Assembly: GCA_002509325.1 (NCBI GenBank)
Contig: DADO01000238.1
Span: forward strand, 1-11,993
DNA: 11,993 bases
Origin: Methanosarcina sp. UBA402
GTDB lineage: Archaea; Halobacteriota; Methanosarcinia; Methanosarcinales; Methanosarcinaceae
Direction of reading: 5' to 3'
Shown: piece by piece, positions 1-6,510 of the stretch
Numbering within the stretch: position 1 is the first letter of the stretch
Layout: each line of letters opens with the position of its first letter
The notes under the pieces: generated by a model
Told to the model about the DNA's origin: nothing
Seen by the model: only the letters and a program-made list of their open reading frames with translations
Database searches by the model: none
Program-made: the position numbers and the translations under genes

Positions 1-166
1 CAATCATATACAAATTGACCATCAAAAATCGGGTTTCCTTTTTAAAATAGAAGTAATATCTGTCTTGTCTGGCTTTTTCTGTGTAACGAGGCTGCCAGCC
101 TTTATCATTCAGATGAAGAGTTATAAGGGATTGGTCATTACTATACGATAAACATGATAATTTTTC
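1..166 (-). other. Open frame without a start codon, running off the left edge (possible gene remnant)
   Basis: On the minus strand this stretch stays open for 55 codons in the same frame as the deformylase-like gene to its right, separated from it only by TGA, one codon, and TAA. The translation has protein-like composition (for example GWQPRYTEKARQD followed by an aromatic-rich YYFYF). The first ATG is only at 20-22, near the edge, and has no convincing ribosome binding site. It could be the decayed end of an older, longer version of the neighbouring gene, the 5' remnant of a gene that continues to the left, or chance. I do not recognise the sequence. Seen: open frame. Inference: remnant. 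Confidence 0.25.
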
Positions 167-172
167 TTATTT

Positions 173-730
173 TCACTTAATGCTCTTCTGATGGCTTTCT
201 ACCGGCTCGGTAATATACTCAAAATTCCATATCGGAATCCCTTTTATTTCCCTTTTCTCAAGGTGTTCCAGCTCATGAGCCGCACTATACGCAGGTGTAC
301 CTTTTAGGAGTATGTGTTTTTTCTTCATTTCCTTTATTCTTATTGTCCTGAGAGCTGGGTTTACCTCTGCAATTATTACCTTTTTTGCCTTGAGGTTTAT
401 ACAGTAGGGCCTTTCAACCAGTTCTCTTTCTTCTTTGGTTCCGCACTTTTCGAGCCTGTAGATTGCTCCTTCTTTCTCCATGACTTCAGGCTCGATAAAC
501 AGGTATATCCTTTCTATAGTATAGCCAGTCTTGCTTTCTTCATTGTAGTATGTGATTACGTCCTTTACCGCAATACTCTTTGTTTCCTCAGAAGCATAGC
601 TCCAGGAACCGCCTGATTTTAACGAAAGCAGAAAAGGAAGAAACAATTCTTCCTGAATTTCAAACCTGGAAATTATATTTTTCTCCTGGGTTGAAAACTT
701 AAAAATTGCTCGAATTTCCTCAGCATCCAT
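173..730 (-). CDS. Peptide deformylase-like metalloprotein (diverged, archaeal)
   Basis: This 185-residue protein lines up with bacterial peptide deformylase over its centre and C-terminus. IEPEVMEKEGAIYRLEKC (79-96) has the same length and pattern as the enzyme's INPE...EEGC strand. ERP (106-108) falls where the conserved R follows motif II, and AHELEHL (151-157) matches motif III (QHExDHL). Cys96, His152 and His156 are therefore the expected metal ligands and Glu153 the catalytic acid. Differences: motif I (GxGLAAxQ) is only vaguely present around 40-48 with Glu48 where Gln is expected; motif II reads EKCGT instead of EGCLS; and REIKG is inserted after the HExxH. The ATG at 728-730 follows a GGGGAAAGGA stretch and the stop is TGA. 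Length is in the usual deformylase range (about 170-190). Archaea start proteins with unformylated Met, so the natural substrate is unknown; it may act on other N-formyl groups or be non-catalytic. Homology is inferred by eye and should be treated as probable. Confidence 0.75.
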   Translation of the reverse strand: MDAEEIRAIFKFSTQEKNIISRFEIQEELFLPFLLSLKSGGSWSYASEETKSIAVKDVITYYNEESKTGYTIERIYLFIEPEVMEKEGAIYRLEKCGTKEERELVERPYCINLKAKKVIIAEVNPALRTIRIKEMKKKHILLKGTPAYSAAHELEHLEKREIKGIPIWNFEYITEPVESHQKSIK

Positions 731-764
731 ATCCTTTCCCCTTTTCCGAGGATTTAAATTTCAA

Positions 765-775
765 GTTTATTTATT
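765..775 (-). promoter_or_regulatory. TATA box candidate for the deformylase-like gene
   Basis: On the minus strand the sequence reads AATAAATAAAC, an archaeal TATA-like element about 35-45 bp upstream of the ATG at 730. This would place the transcript start near 740-745 and give a short leader with the purine-rich ribosome binding site. AT-rich surroundings make false positives easy. Confidence 0.35.
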
Positions 776-803
776 CTTTTCCTTCATACATCATTAATCA
801 AAA

Positions 804-854
804 ATATCAAAAATATTCAAGAGACGTGAAATCATATCAAAAACATTCACGAGA
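804..854. repeat. 21-bp direct repeat, two copies, 30-bp period
   Basis: Copies lie at 804-824 and 834-854, both of the form ATATCAAAAA-y-ATTCA-m-GAGA, with two mismatches in 21 bases. They sit 30-90 bp upstream of the candidate TATA box of the deformylase-like gene, a position suited to a regulator but equally to a neutral duplication. The remainder of the 731-1027 gap shows no gene; its right end (about 985-1015) is T-rich on the minus strand, as expected of an archaeal terminator. Confidence 0.6.
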
Positions 855-984
855 TCTGGGGTATCAGAACAAAGGATAGAATTCGATTACTCTTGGATAA
901 TTAATGTAGAAAAATGAAAACAGTAAGGCAAAGTAAAAGGAATAAAGTTCGGGTTATAATCAGGTTAGTTAATAAAAGGGATTA

Positions 985-1018
985 GGAAAAGTTCATAAAA
1001 ATGTAAAATAATGAATGC
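985..1018 (-). terminator. U-rich terminator candidate after the 390-residue hypothetical gene
   Basis: Just past the TGA stop at 1028-1030, the minus strand carries repeated T tracts (ATTATTTTAC, ATTTTTATG, CTTTTCC). U-rich tracts without a strong hairpin are typical archaeal terminators. Position and strand fit; no hairpin is evident. Confidence 0.4.
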
Positions 1019-1027
1019 AGTAAGAGT

Positions 1028-2200
1028 TCAGACAATCAGGTATTTTCTGTTTTTGATTGAAGTCCTGCTATCAACACCAAGTATTCCAGCAATCTCGATG
1101 CCTTCACTTCCTATTTCTGCAAGCTGGACGTAGATTTCAGCCCTTGATATGTACTTTTCAGTCCGTGTGCCGTCAGCTTCTTCCATTTTGATGGTTATTT
1201 CCTCTTTATTATGTCCTTTTACCAGGCATTCCTGGACAATTACACCATACTGCTCCGCAATCACTTTCAGGCAATCGAAGATCTGGTTGGTAGAGACTGC
1301 ATCCTCTTCGTCAAGGAGTACTTTTGAAAGGGTATAAGTGTGAACATTTTCCATGAAATAAGCCTGAATTTTTTCAGGAATTTTTGATAGACTTTCTATA
1401 TCAATAAAAGCCTCAAGCGCTTTATCAGCGGTAATTTCCTTGTCGTCTTCGTATACAAAATACCTGTGCTCTCCACCTTCTATCCTGAATTTCCGGTTTG
1501 CTTTCTTATTTTCAAGGATTATGCGCACATTTTTCTGGGTGTCATATTCCAGGAAACTCACAAGGAATTCAGAGATATCCTGCAATTTTATTTTTTCTTC
1601 TTTTCGCAGGATGCCTGTTCGTGTCCATCCTGGCAAGCTTAGGTTTCCGACCAATTTTTCTACTGTCAGGTTTTCTTCTTTAAAGCCTAGATCATAATGA
1701 TACTGCAAGCCAGAGACCCAACCTTCTATTTCTCCTGAAATCCCGTTTGCCCCGCTGGAAAGCTTGAATCTCTTTTCCGCCCCATAAACTCCTGAGATTA
1801 GAAAGCTGCTAAGAACTTCAAGTATCTTTCCTTCAAATATTTTATATTCATTAGGAGTTCTGTTATCTATTTTTGCCCATTCGGTTTCAAGGGCTTCTCT
1901 CTTTTTCCTGAGATCCTCACTGCAGGTTTGCAGGGCTACATTAGCGCAGGGTACAACATCTTCAATATCAATTTCGTTTACTAATCTTCTAACTAATATC
2001 TCAAGCCTCTCTTCAAAATAATTCATTCCTTCTATTCTATTCTTTAATTCCTGGAATGCTTCTTTGCGCCTGCACTTTATCTCTATTATGGAGTTTTCCA
2101 GAGGGATTACTCTGGAAGTTATATCTAAAAAAGTTTTCAGATCCTCAATGAAATCCAACTGTACAGGCAGTTCCGTAGAGTCCTGGTAAACATATTTCAT
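1028..2200 (-). CDS. Conserved-type hypothetical protein with coiled-coil N-terminal half
   Basis: I do not recognise a family. The frame is open upstream to a TTG at 2284, but I choose the ATG at 2198-2200: it is preceded at proper spacing by GGGTGCC, which matches the archaeal GGTG ribosome binding site, and a TATA-like TTATATAG at 2254-2261 lies inside the longer frame, making the upstream start unlikely. That gives 390 residues (MKYVYQDSTEL...). Residues about 20-130 are rich in charged heptad-like helix (ENSIIEIKCRRKEAFQELKNRIEGM, LRKKREALETEWAKI) and probably form a coiled coil; the rest looks like mixed alpha/beta globular sequence. No signal peptide, membrane segment or known catalytic motif is visible. 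The gene lies downstream of tyrS on the same strand but is separated by a hairpin and its own promoter, so it is likely transcribed on its own. Confidence 0.7.
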   Translation of the reverse strand: MKYVYQDSTELPVQLDFIEDLKTFLDITSRVIPLENSIIEIKCRRKEAFQELKNRIEGMNYFEERLEILVRRLVNEIDIEDVVPCANVALQTCSEDLRKKREALETEWAKIDNRTPNEYKIFEGKILEVLSSFLISGVYGAEKRFKLSSGANGISGEIEGWVSGLQYHYDLGFKEENLTVEKLVGNLSLPGWTRTGILRKEEKIKLQDISEFLVSFLEYDTQKNVRIILENKKANRKFRIEGGEHRYFVYEDDKEITADKALEAFIDIESLSKIPEKIQAYFMENVHTYTLSKVLLDEEDAVSTNQIFDCLKVIAEQYGVIVQECLVKGHNKEEITIKMEEADGTRTEKYISRAEIYVQLAEIGSEGIEIAGILGVDSRTSIKNRKYLIV

Positions 2201-2253
2201 AAAGGCACCCTGGATAGCTAAACAACACTTCAAATATTCTCTATGACTTATAG

Positions 2254-2261
2254 CTATATAA
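2254..2261 (-). promoter_or_regulatory. TATA box candidate for the 390-residue hypothetical gene
   Basis: The minus strand reads CGTTATATAGC here. It lies about 55 bp upstream of the chosen ATG, predicting a transcript start near 2230 and a leader of about 30 nt that includes the GGTG site. It supports the internal ATG over the TTG at 2284. Confidence 0.5.
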
Positions 2262-2308
2262 CGTTTTATCCAGGGGATTCCCAATATTCAAGAAGAAGTC
2301 TCTGATCT

Positions 2309-2387
2309 TACACGAACATGTTAGACTACATGAACATGTTAGACTACATGAACATGTGTCATTATAGACTACATGAACATGTATCTC
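2309..2387. repeat. Four-copy array of the palindrome ACATG-NN-CATGT
   Basis: Units begin at 2309, 2327, 2345 and 2370, with spacing 18, 18 and 25 bp. The typical unit is TACATGAACATGTTAGAC. Each contains the inverted repeat ACATG-AA-CATGT (first copy ACACG, one change). The array sits about 50-130 bp upstream of the TATA candidate of the 390-residue hypothetical gene and downstream of tyrS. Cooperative binding of a dimeric regulator is one reading; simple tandem duplication is the other. Confidence 0.75.
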
Positions 2388-2407
2388 AGGCTAAATATTT
2401 TCTTTGA

Positions 2408-2431
2408 AATGGCCTGGAGAACCAGGCCATT
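2408..2431 (-). terminator. Perfect 10-bp hairpin just after tyrS
   Basis: AATGGCCTGG and CCAGGCCATT pair perfectly around an AGAA loop. The hairpin starts five bases after the tyrS TAA stop (2437-2439). It is by far the strongest hairpin noticed in the window. No U run follows on the minus strand, so it may act as a terminator or as a 3'-end stabiliser or processing site. Confidence 0.6.
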
Positions 2432-2436
2432 CTAAA

Positions 2437-3390
2437 TTATAGAAGAACTTCCCGGACAGGGCTCAAAATCTCATTTATATATTTTGCGGCTGAATTTTTC
2501 AGATCCAGGGGGTGAACACTTTCTGCTACAAAAGCATCTTCCATTTCTTCGTAACTGTTATATGATAAATTTCCACCAAATTTCTCAGGTCTCTCTATGA
2601 CAACAGTCTCGTATCTGGGGAATATGTGGTAACGGAAAAGGGCCAGAACTGGGTTTTCTTCTGTGTCTCCTATCTTGCAGTAGGCTTTCTTAAACTTTCT
2701 ATAAATTTCTTCTTCCGTATCATCCACTGATATGAAGTTGTCTTTTGAGGAAGCCATCTTGGTTCCGTCCAATCCGAGGAGAATTGGGGTATGAATACAA
2801 ATAGGCGTTTCAAATCCGAGGCTCTTTAAATTCTCACGGGCAAGCATATGGATTTTTCTCTGGTCAATGCCTCCAACTGCGATATCGACTCCAAGCATAA
2901 CAATGTCAATAGCCTGCATCAATGGATAGACCATCTGGGAAACGGTTGGGTCATCCATAGCGCGCCCGACTTCATCCATACTCCTGCGTGCCCTGTTAAG
3001 CGTTACTGCCCTTGAAAGTTTGAGAACATTTAGCATGTACTCTGCTCCAAGCTGATATTCAGACCCGTAAACGAAATTGGTTTTTTCTTCATCAAGTCCC
3101 AGGGCAATAAAGCAGCGCCTGTTATAATCCGCAATTTTTCGGACCTCTTCAAGCGTACCCTTTTTATTGAGATAAGCGTGCAAATCTGCAAGCAGGACAG
3201 TAATTTCAAATCCGGCTTTTTGCAAATCAATCAGCTTATTCACTGTAAGAACATGCCCCATATGGATTTTTCCGCTTGGTTCATATCCTACGTAGGCGCG
3301 AGGGGCTTCTTTTTTATTAAGGATTTCTTCAAGTTCGCCCTCAGTTACAATTTCCTGAACATTTCTTTTTACAAGTTCGAGTCTGTCCAT
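2437..3390 (-). CDS. tyrS: Tyrosyl-tRNA synthetase, archaeal type
   Basis: Class I aminoacyl-tRNA synthetase that joins tyrosine to tRNA-Tyr in the cytoplasm. The 317 residues follow the compact archaeal enzyme (about 306 in Methanocaldococcus jannaschii) from end to end. The HIGH signature is KIHMGH (41-46) and the KMSKS signature is KMASSK (211-216). The tyrosine pocket residues known from the M. jannaschii enzyme have counterparts here: Tyr33, Glu37, Tyr155, Gln159 and Asp162. LLADLHAYLN (66-75), AVGGIDQRKIHMLARE and the C-terminal HPLDLKN element are also retained. The gene starts 5 bp after the amber stop of thg1, and its nearest Shine-Dalgarno-like AGGA lies inside thg1, suggesting translational coupling. 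A perfect hairpin closes the unit. Function assignment is secure. Confidence 0.98.
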   Translation of the reverse strand: MDRLELVKRNVQEIVTEGELEEILNKKEAPRAYVGYEPSGKIHMGHVLTVNKLIDLQKAGFEITVLLADLHAYLNKKGTLEEVRKIADYNRRCFIALGLDEEKTNFVYGSEYQLGAEYMLNVLKLSRAVTLNRARRSMDEVGRAMDDPTVSQMVYPLMQAIDIVMLGVDIAVGGIDQRKIHMLARENLKSLGFETPICIHTPILLGLDGTKMASSKDNFISVDDTEEEIYRKFKKAYCKIGDTEENPVLALFRYHIFPRYETVVIERPEKFGGNLSYNSYEEMEDAFVAESVHPLDLKNSAAKYINEILSPVREVLL

Positions 3391-3395
3391 TGCTT

Positions 3396-4160
3396 CTACA
3401 TTCCTTTTGTTTTCATATCCTCAAAATCCGAATCCCTATTAATAAGTTTCTCTAAAAACACAATACCTTCTTCGGATTTAAAATTAGGAATTTCCCAATT
3501 CTGAATGACTTTTCTGCGCAGAGATTTCATTTCTTTACCAAGTACAGGATTAAAACCAGAGATTTCATATTCCTCTTTAGAAATAACGATGCCTCTTCTT
3601 TGCCAGGCAGGAAGCGTTGCAAGATTAATCCCCCTCTCAAAAAGCATTTCATGGATCTCCCATCCTTTTCTTCCTTTCAGATATCTGGAAGCCTCAATCT
3701 TATCCATACCTTCACCCCTCAAAGTATAATATCCCCAGGCTGCCACAAAATTGCGCCAGGCTTCAAGCTGCCTCCAGTGAAAATACGCAGGAATTTCTTC
3801 TTTTTGAAGGATTATTATTCTGGAATCAAAAGCTACAGGTTTTTCAAGCTGCAGGTTTATAGTAAGTGCACTCCCTAGAAAGCTTGCCACGATAGAGTCG
3901 ATTTTTTCTACTCTACCCTCAAAGGGAAGTTCAGTAAAAAGAAAACTTATTTCATCCGAAAAAGTATAAGCAAAGAGAGGGCCTAAACCACTTTTCTTAA
4001 TAAAAAGCTCAGCAGTATCCGCCATTGCCCTGGCGAAGGTTTGGTCATAGGGTTTCCTAAAGCCTAGGCCCGAAAGCGTATTTTTAAAATTCCTGCCGTC
4101 CGCGCGCACAACCACAGGAGGGATACAGCGCATCTCAGCATAGATTTCCCGCTTTTTCAT
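3396..4160 (-). CDS. thg1: tRNA-His guanylyltransferase (Thg1 family)
   Basis: Thg1-family 3'-5' nucleotide-adding enzyme that acts at the 5' end of tRNA, classically adding G-1 to tRNA-His; archaeal members can also repair truncated tRNAs by templated addition. The 254 residues show the family core: VVVRADGRNF with metal-binding Asp21, then FAYTFSDEISFLF with Asp69 and Glu70. The ATG at 4158-4160 is chosen because the family N-terminus is short. The stop is TAG (3396-3398), the only amber stop in this window. Codon 142 is TGG (3735-3737), the position at which, as I recall it, the M. acetivorans gene carries an in-frame UAG read as pyrrolysine; here it is Trp. The gene follows the PRC-barrel gene by 45 bp and precedes tyrS by 5 bp, so co-transcription is likely. 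Family assignment is firm; whether it is a strict G-1 enzyme or a Thg1-like repair enzyme cannot be read from sequence. Confidence 0.95.
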   Translation of the reverse strand: MKKREIYAEMRCIPPVVVRADGRNFKNTLSGLGFRKPYDQTFARAMADTAELFIKKSGLGPLFAYTFSDEISFLFTELPFEGRVEKIDSIVASFLGSALTINLQLEKPVAFDSRIIILQKEEIPAYFHWRQLEAWRNFVAAWGYYTLRGEGMDKIEASRYLKGRKGWEIHEMLFERGINLATLPAWQRRGIVISKEEYEISGFNPVLGKEMKSLRRKVIQNWEIPNFKSEEGIVFLEKLINRDSDFEDMKTKGM

Positions 4161-4205
4161 GTACCTTTCAGGATTTGTTTCATCTTTTTTGATTCATTAT
4201 TTTAT

Positions 4206-4463
4206 TTAATCTTCTTTTTGCTTCTTATATCTCTGAACGACATCTCTTACTATAATGATGTCTGCTGCCGTTATAACCCATCGGTAAGGAATAATTACGC
4301 CTCTGCTAGTCAGATCAAAAAGTTCTCTATTAATATCCGAAATAGCAAGCCCAGTAATTTTCTGTTCCTCTATATCAATTACGAGGTCCTGCAACTTTCC
4401 TACATAAACACCTGTGTTTGTGTATATATTTAAACCAAAGAGTGATGTGAGTTCTGCGCGCAT
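4206..4463 (-). CDS. Small PRC-barrel domain protein
   Basis: The 85-residue protein is a single PRC-barrel domain: an N-terminal strand pair around GLNIYTNTGVYVGKLQDLVIDIEEQKITGLAI (10-41), then the closing strands GVIIPYRWVITAADIIIV (55-72), and a short basic tail. Free-standing archaeal PRC-barrels of this size include the CdpB proteins, which bind SepF in archaeal cell division, as well as uncharacterised paralogues; I cannot tell which this is. The ATG at 4461-4463 has a weak GGGAT site just upstream and a TATA-like element 60-70 bp upstream. It is the first gene of the apparent PRC-thg1-tyrS unit. No membrane segment is present; it should be cytosolic or peripheral. Confidence 0.85.
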   Translation of the reverse strand: MRAELTSLFGLNIYTNTGVYVGKLQDLVIDIEEQKITGLAISDINRELFDLTSRGVIIPYRWVITAADIIIVRDVVQRYKKQKED

Positions 4464-4520
4464 TATATCCCTGCTTTCTAAATTAATTTAAATCTTTCTC
4501 CTAACCTTATATGAAAAACA

Positions 4521-4533
4521 TACTTATATATCT
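4521..4533 (-). promoter_or_regulatory. TATA box candidate for the PRC-barrel/thg1/tyrS unit
   Basis: The minus strand reads AGATATATAAGTA. It would start transcription near 4497, about 34 nt before the PRC-barrel ATG, and is the best TATA-like element upstream of the unit. Confidence 0.5.
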
Positions 4534-4849
4534 TACAGTTTTACCGACTTTATCGATTGCAATTTTTATTTCGCATTTCTAAGTAAAAATCGGCTTTTTA
4601 GTCATTATCCTATATTCCGCAGTATTTTTCGAAAATCAATCTTTTTCCTGGTATCGTTTTTGGAACAAATTCAAGTAATTTAGATTCTTAATGGCCTTTG
4701 TTGAAAATTGAATTATATCTTTTTGGTCTCTAAATATCCTATAGTTGCTTTTCCTTTTTGCATAAAAGTCCAATAAATCCACGCTCGATTAAAAATCGAT
4801 AGCAAGAAAAATTATGAAATATGAAATTTTCCTGCGAAAAGTGAGATTA

Positions 4850-4857
4850 TTTATATA
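4850..4857 (+). promoter_or_regulatory. TATA box candidate reading into the intergenic region
   Basis: TTTATATA is an exact match to the archaeal TATA consensus, with a purine-rich GAAAAGTGAGA stretch upstream that could serve as BRE. No annotated gene lies downstream on the plus strand until 6657, so it points to a small RNA or is a chance AT-rich match. Confidence 0.4.
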
Positions 4858-4879
4858 ATTATTCGTATTTAATCTAGTT

Positions 4880-4988
4880 AAAGGTAAAATAGTTTAATAT
4901 TTCTAAATTCTTTGTCCAATACCTAGTTCGTTATCCGATACTTGAATGAAGAAGAGGCAGCTTTAGCTGCATTAAGCCGTTTTTTGAA
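4880..4988 (+). ncRNA. Candidate small RNA, with an overlapping 24-codon open frame
   Basis: A consensus TATA box at 4850-4857 predicts a plus-strand start near 4880. About 80 nt later comes a hairpin, GCAGC-TTTA-GCTGC (4957-4970), followed ten bases on by T6 (4980-4985), giving a transcript of roughly 105-110 nt opposite to both neighbours. Alternatively, the same segment encodes a peptide: from TTG at 4942 the frame reads LNEEEAALAALSRFLKILGL and ends at TGA 5014-5016, an amphipathic, alanine-rich helix with no ribosome binding site. That could be a small protein or a gene scrap. Both readings are inference from motifs. Confidence 0.3.
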
Positions 4989-5044
4989 AATTTTAGGGCT
5001 CGCAGGTAAATTCTGAATTACCCATGAGCAGTATTCTTTAGATT

Positions 5045-5968
5045 TTATACTTCTAGCTGTGAGATTATATTTCGGATAGTTTCTGAGGATTTCCTGAGGA
5101 TCTCATATTGGCTTTCATCGAGTTCGAGTTCAAGAATTTCTTCGACACCGGATGTCCCAAGCTTTACGGGTACACCGAAGTAAATGCCCTCCTGTCCGTA
5201 CTGTCCTTCCAGGTAAGCCGAGGCGGGCAGGACTCTCTTTGAGTCTTTAATCACAGCTTCTGCCATTGAAACGATAGCTGCCGAAGGGGCATAAAATGCA
5301 CTGCCCTGTTTAAGGAGTTCCACAATCTCAGCTCCTCCATTCACGGTTCTCTCTACCAGTCGGGTAATTTTATCACCTGAAAGCAGATCCGTAAGTGGAA
5401 TTCCTGATACCGTCGTATACTGGGGAAGAGGCACCATGAGGTCTCCGTGTCCACCTATAACCATTGCCTGCACGTCTTTTCTCGAGCATTTCAGTTCCTC
5501 TGCAATAAAGCTTGCAAAACGTCCCGAATCAAGAACCCCGCTCATCCCGAAGACTTTCTTCGTCTCAAAGCCTGTTGCTTTCATAGTTACATAGGTGATA
5601 ATATCAAGCGGGTTTGTGACACTAATTACTATGGATTCTGGGGCATATTTTGCAATATTCCTGGAAACTTCTGTTATTATTTTTGAGTTTGTTTTGATCA
5701 AATCTTCCCGACTCATACCGGGTTTTCTTGCAATCCCAGCTGTAATAATTACAAGATCAGAGTCTGCGATATCTTCATAATCATTGGTCCCAACTATAGA
5801 CGTGTCATAACCCTTTACCGCGCCTGCCTGCATAAGGTCAAGAGCCTTGCCTTGCGGTAGTCCTTCTACAATATCTGTCATGACAATTTCGCCAAGCTCA
5901 AGTTCAGCTAGCCGCTGGACTGTAGTCGCCCCTACATTTCCTGCACCAATTACGGAAATTTTAGCCAT
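5045..5968 (-). CDS. mdh: Malate dehydrogenase, NAD(P)-dependent (LDH-like type)
   Basis: Oxidises L-malate to oxaloacetate, or the reverse, in the cytoplasm; in methanogens it links oxaloacetate to the partial citrate pathway. The 307 residues show the Rossmann loop GAGNVG (8-13), an acidic residue at the end of strand beta-2 (Asp32, favouring NAD), the mobile loop ARKPGMSR with the malate-type Arg81 and Arg87, SVTNPLD (116-122), the LDSGR catalytic Asp147 and substrate-binding Arg150, and IGGHGD with catalytic His174. Arg81 in place of Gln argues for malate rather than lactate. I use the ATG at 5966-5968: an upstream in-frame GTG at 5975-5977 overlaps the Shine-Dalgarno AGGTG, which is 8 nt before the chosen ATG. 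It is a stand-alone minus-strand gene flanked by long gaps on both sides. Confidence 0.95.
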   Translation of the reverse strand: MAKISVIGAGNVGATTVQRLAELELGEIVMTDIVEGLPQGKALDLMQAGAVKGYDTSIVGTNDYEDIADSDLVIITAGIARKPGMSREDLIKTNSKIITEVSRNIAKYAPESIVISVTNPLDIITYVTMKATGFETKKVFGMSGVLDSGRFASFIAEELKCSRKDVQAMVIGGHGDLMVPLPQYTTVSGIPLTDLLSGDKITRLVERTVNGGAEIVELLKQGSAFYAPSAAIVSMAEAVIKDSKRVLPASAYLEGQYGQEGIYFGVPVKLGTSGVEEILELELDESQYEILRKSSETIRNIISQLEV

Positions 5969-6073
5969 TAACTGCACACCTGCATTAAATAATTTATTTT
6001 AGGATTACTTTTAACTTCCAAGTTTAATAATTTGTCCTGCAACATGACTTTTTATCACAGGCAAGCTACTATC

Positions 6074-6084
6074 TTTATATTTAT
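6074..6084 (-). promoter_or_regulatory. TATA box candidate for mdh
   Basis: The minus strand reads ATAAATATAAA, about 105-115 bp upstream of the mdh ATG, predicting a leader of roughly 75-80 nt. A second AT-rich match (AAATAAATTATTTAA, about 5983-5997) lies too close to the start to leave room for the ribosome binding site. The choice is uncertain. Confidence 0.3.
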
Positions 6085-6405
6085 CTACGCTCGCATATCA
6101 TTATAATATTTTTTACCATTCAATTCTTATACCTATTGTTTTACTTGAGGCTTTGCCATTTTCTACCAAATTCCTTTATTTTCAATAATATTTGATAAAA
6201 CTATTTATTTTGCAAAAAAATTTGTTTAGGATAATTTAAAATTAATTTAATGCAATTTTATGCCATTTACTCTCATTATAGAGATTTTTAATCCGAAAAT
6301 AAAGGAAAACCCCTATTTTTATTTTAAATACATAATTAATATTTATTTCTTTATATAATTTTACGAAAAAATCATATAAAATATAATTTTTCTAAACATA
6401 TATGA

Positions 6406-6431
6406 TATTAGTTAAGTATATTAGTTAAGTA
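6406..6431. repeat. Exact 13-bp tandem duplication
   Basis: TATTAGTTAAGTA occurs twice head to tail (6406-6418 and 6419-6431) in the divergent gap. Confidence 0.7.
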
Positions 6432-6492
6432 TCTTCGCTGAATTCTATGTTAAACTCTTTTTAACGGTGATATTTTAAAGGCATTAGATGTA

Positions 6493-6510
6493 ATTTTTTA
6501 GCTAAAAAAT
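6493..6510. promoter_or_regulatory. 18-bp perfect palindrome
   Basis: ATTTTTTAGCTAAAAAAT is its own reverse complement. It lies about 115 bp upstream of the TATA box of the exonuclease-like gene. In such AT-rich DNA it may be a protein site, a cruciform-prone element or chance. Confidence 0.35.

Larger units (their letters stand above)
4534..5044. other. Intergenic region between the PRC-barrel gene and mdh
   Basis: About 510 bp of AT-rich sequence without a convincing gene. Apart from the possible plus-strand small RNA on the right, I see a short inverted repeat TCGATT-AAA-AATCGA at 4785-4799 and a weak GGTAA...TTACC pair around 5006-5023 downstream of mdh. No tRNA-like cloverleaf was recognised. 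Confidence 0.5.

Noticed and set aside
2198..2284. N-terminal extension of the 390-residue protein from a TTG codon
   Set aside because: A TATA box lies within it and the internal ATG has a proper GGTG ribosome binding site.
3735..3737. In-frame amber codon within thg1
   Set aside because: Codon 142 reads TGG (Trp) here, and the whole frame is open; only the terminal codon is TAG.
5045..5968. Lactate dehydrogenase
   Set aside because: The active-site loop has Arg81 (ARKPGMSR), as in malate dehydrogenases, not the Gln of lactate enzymes.
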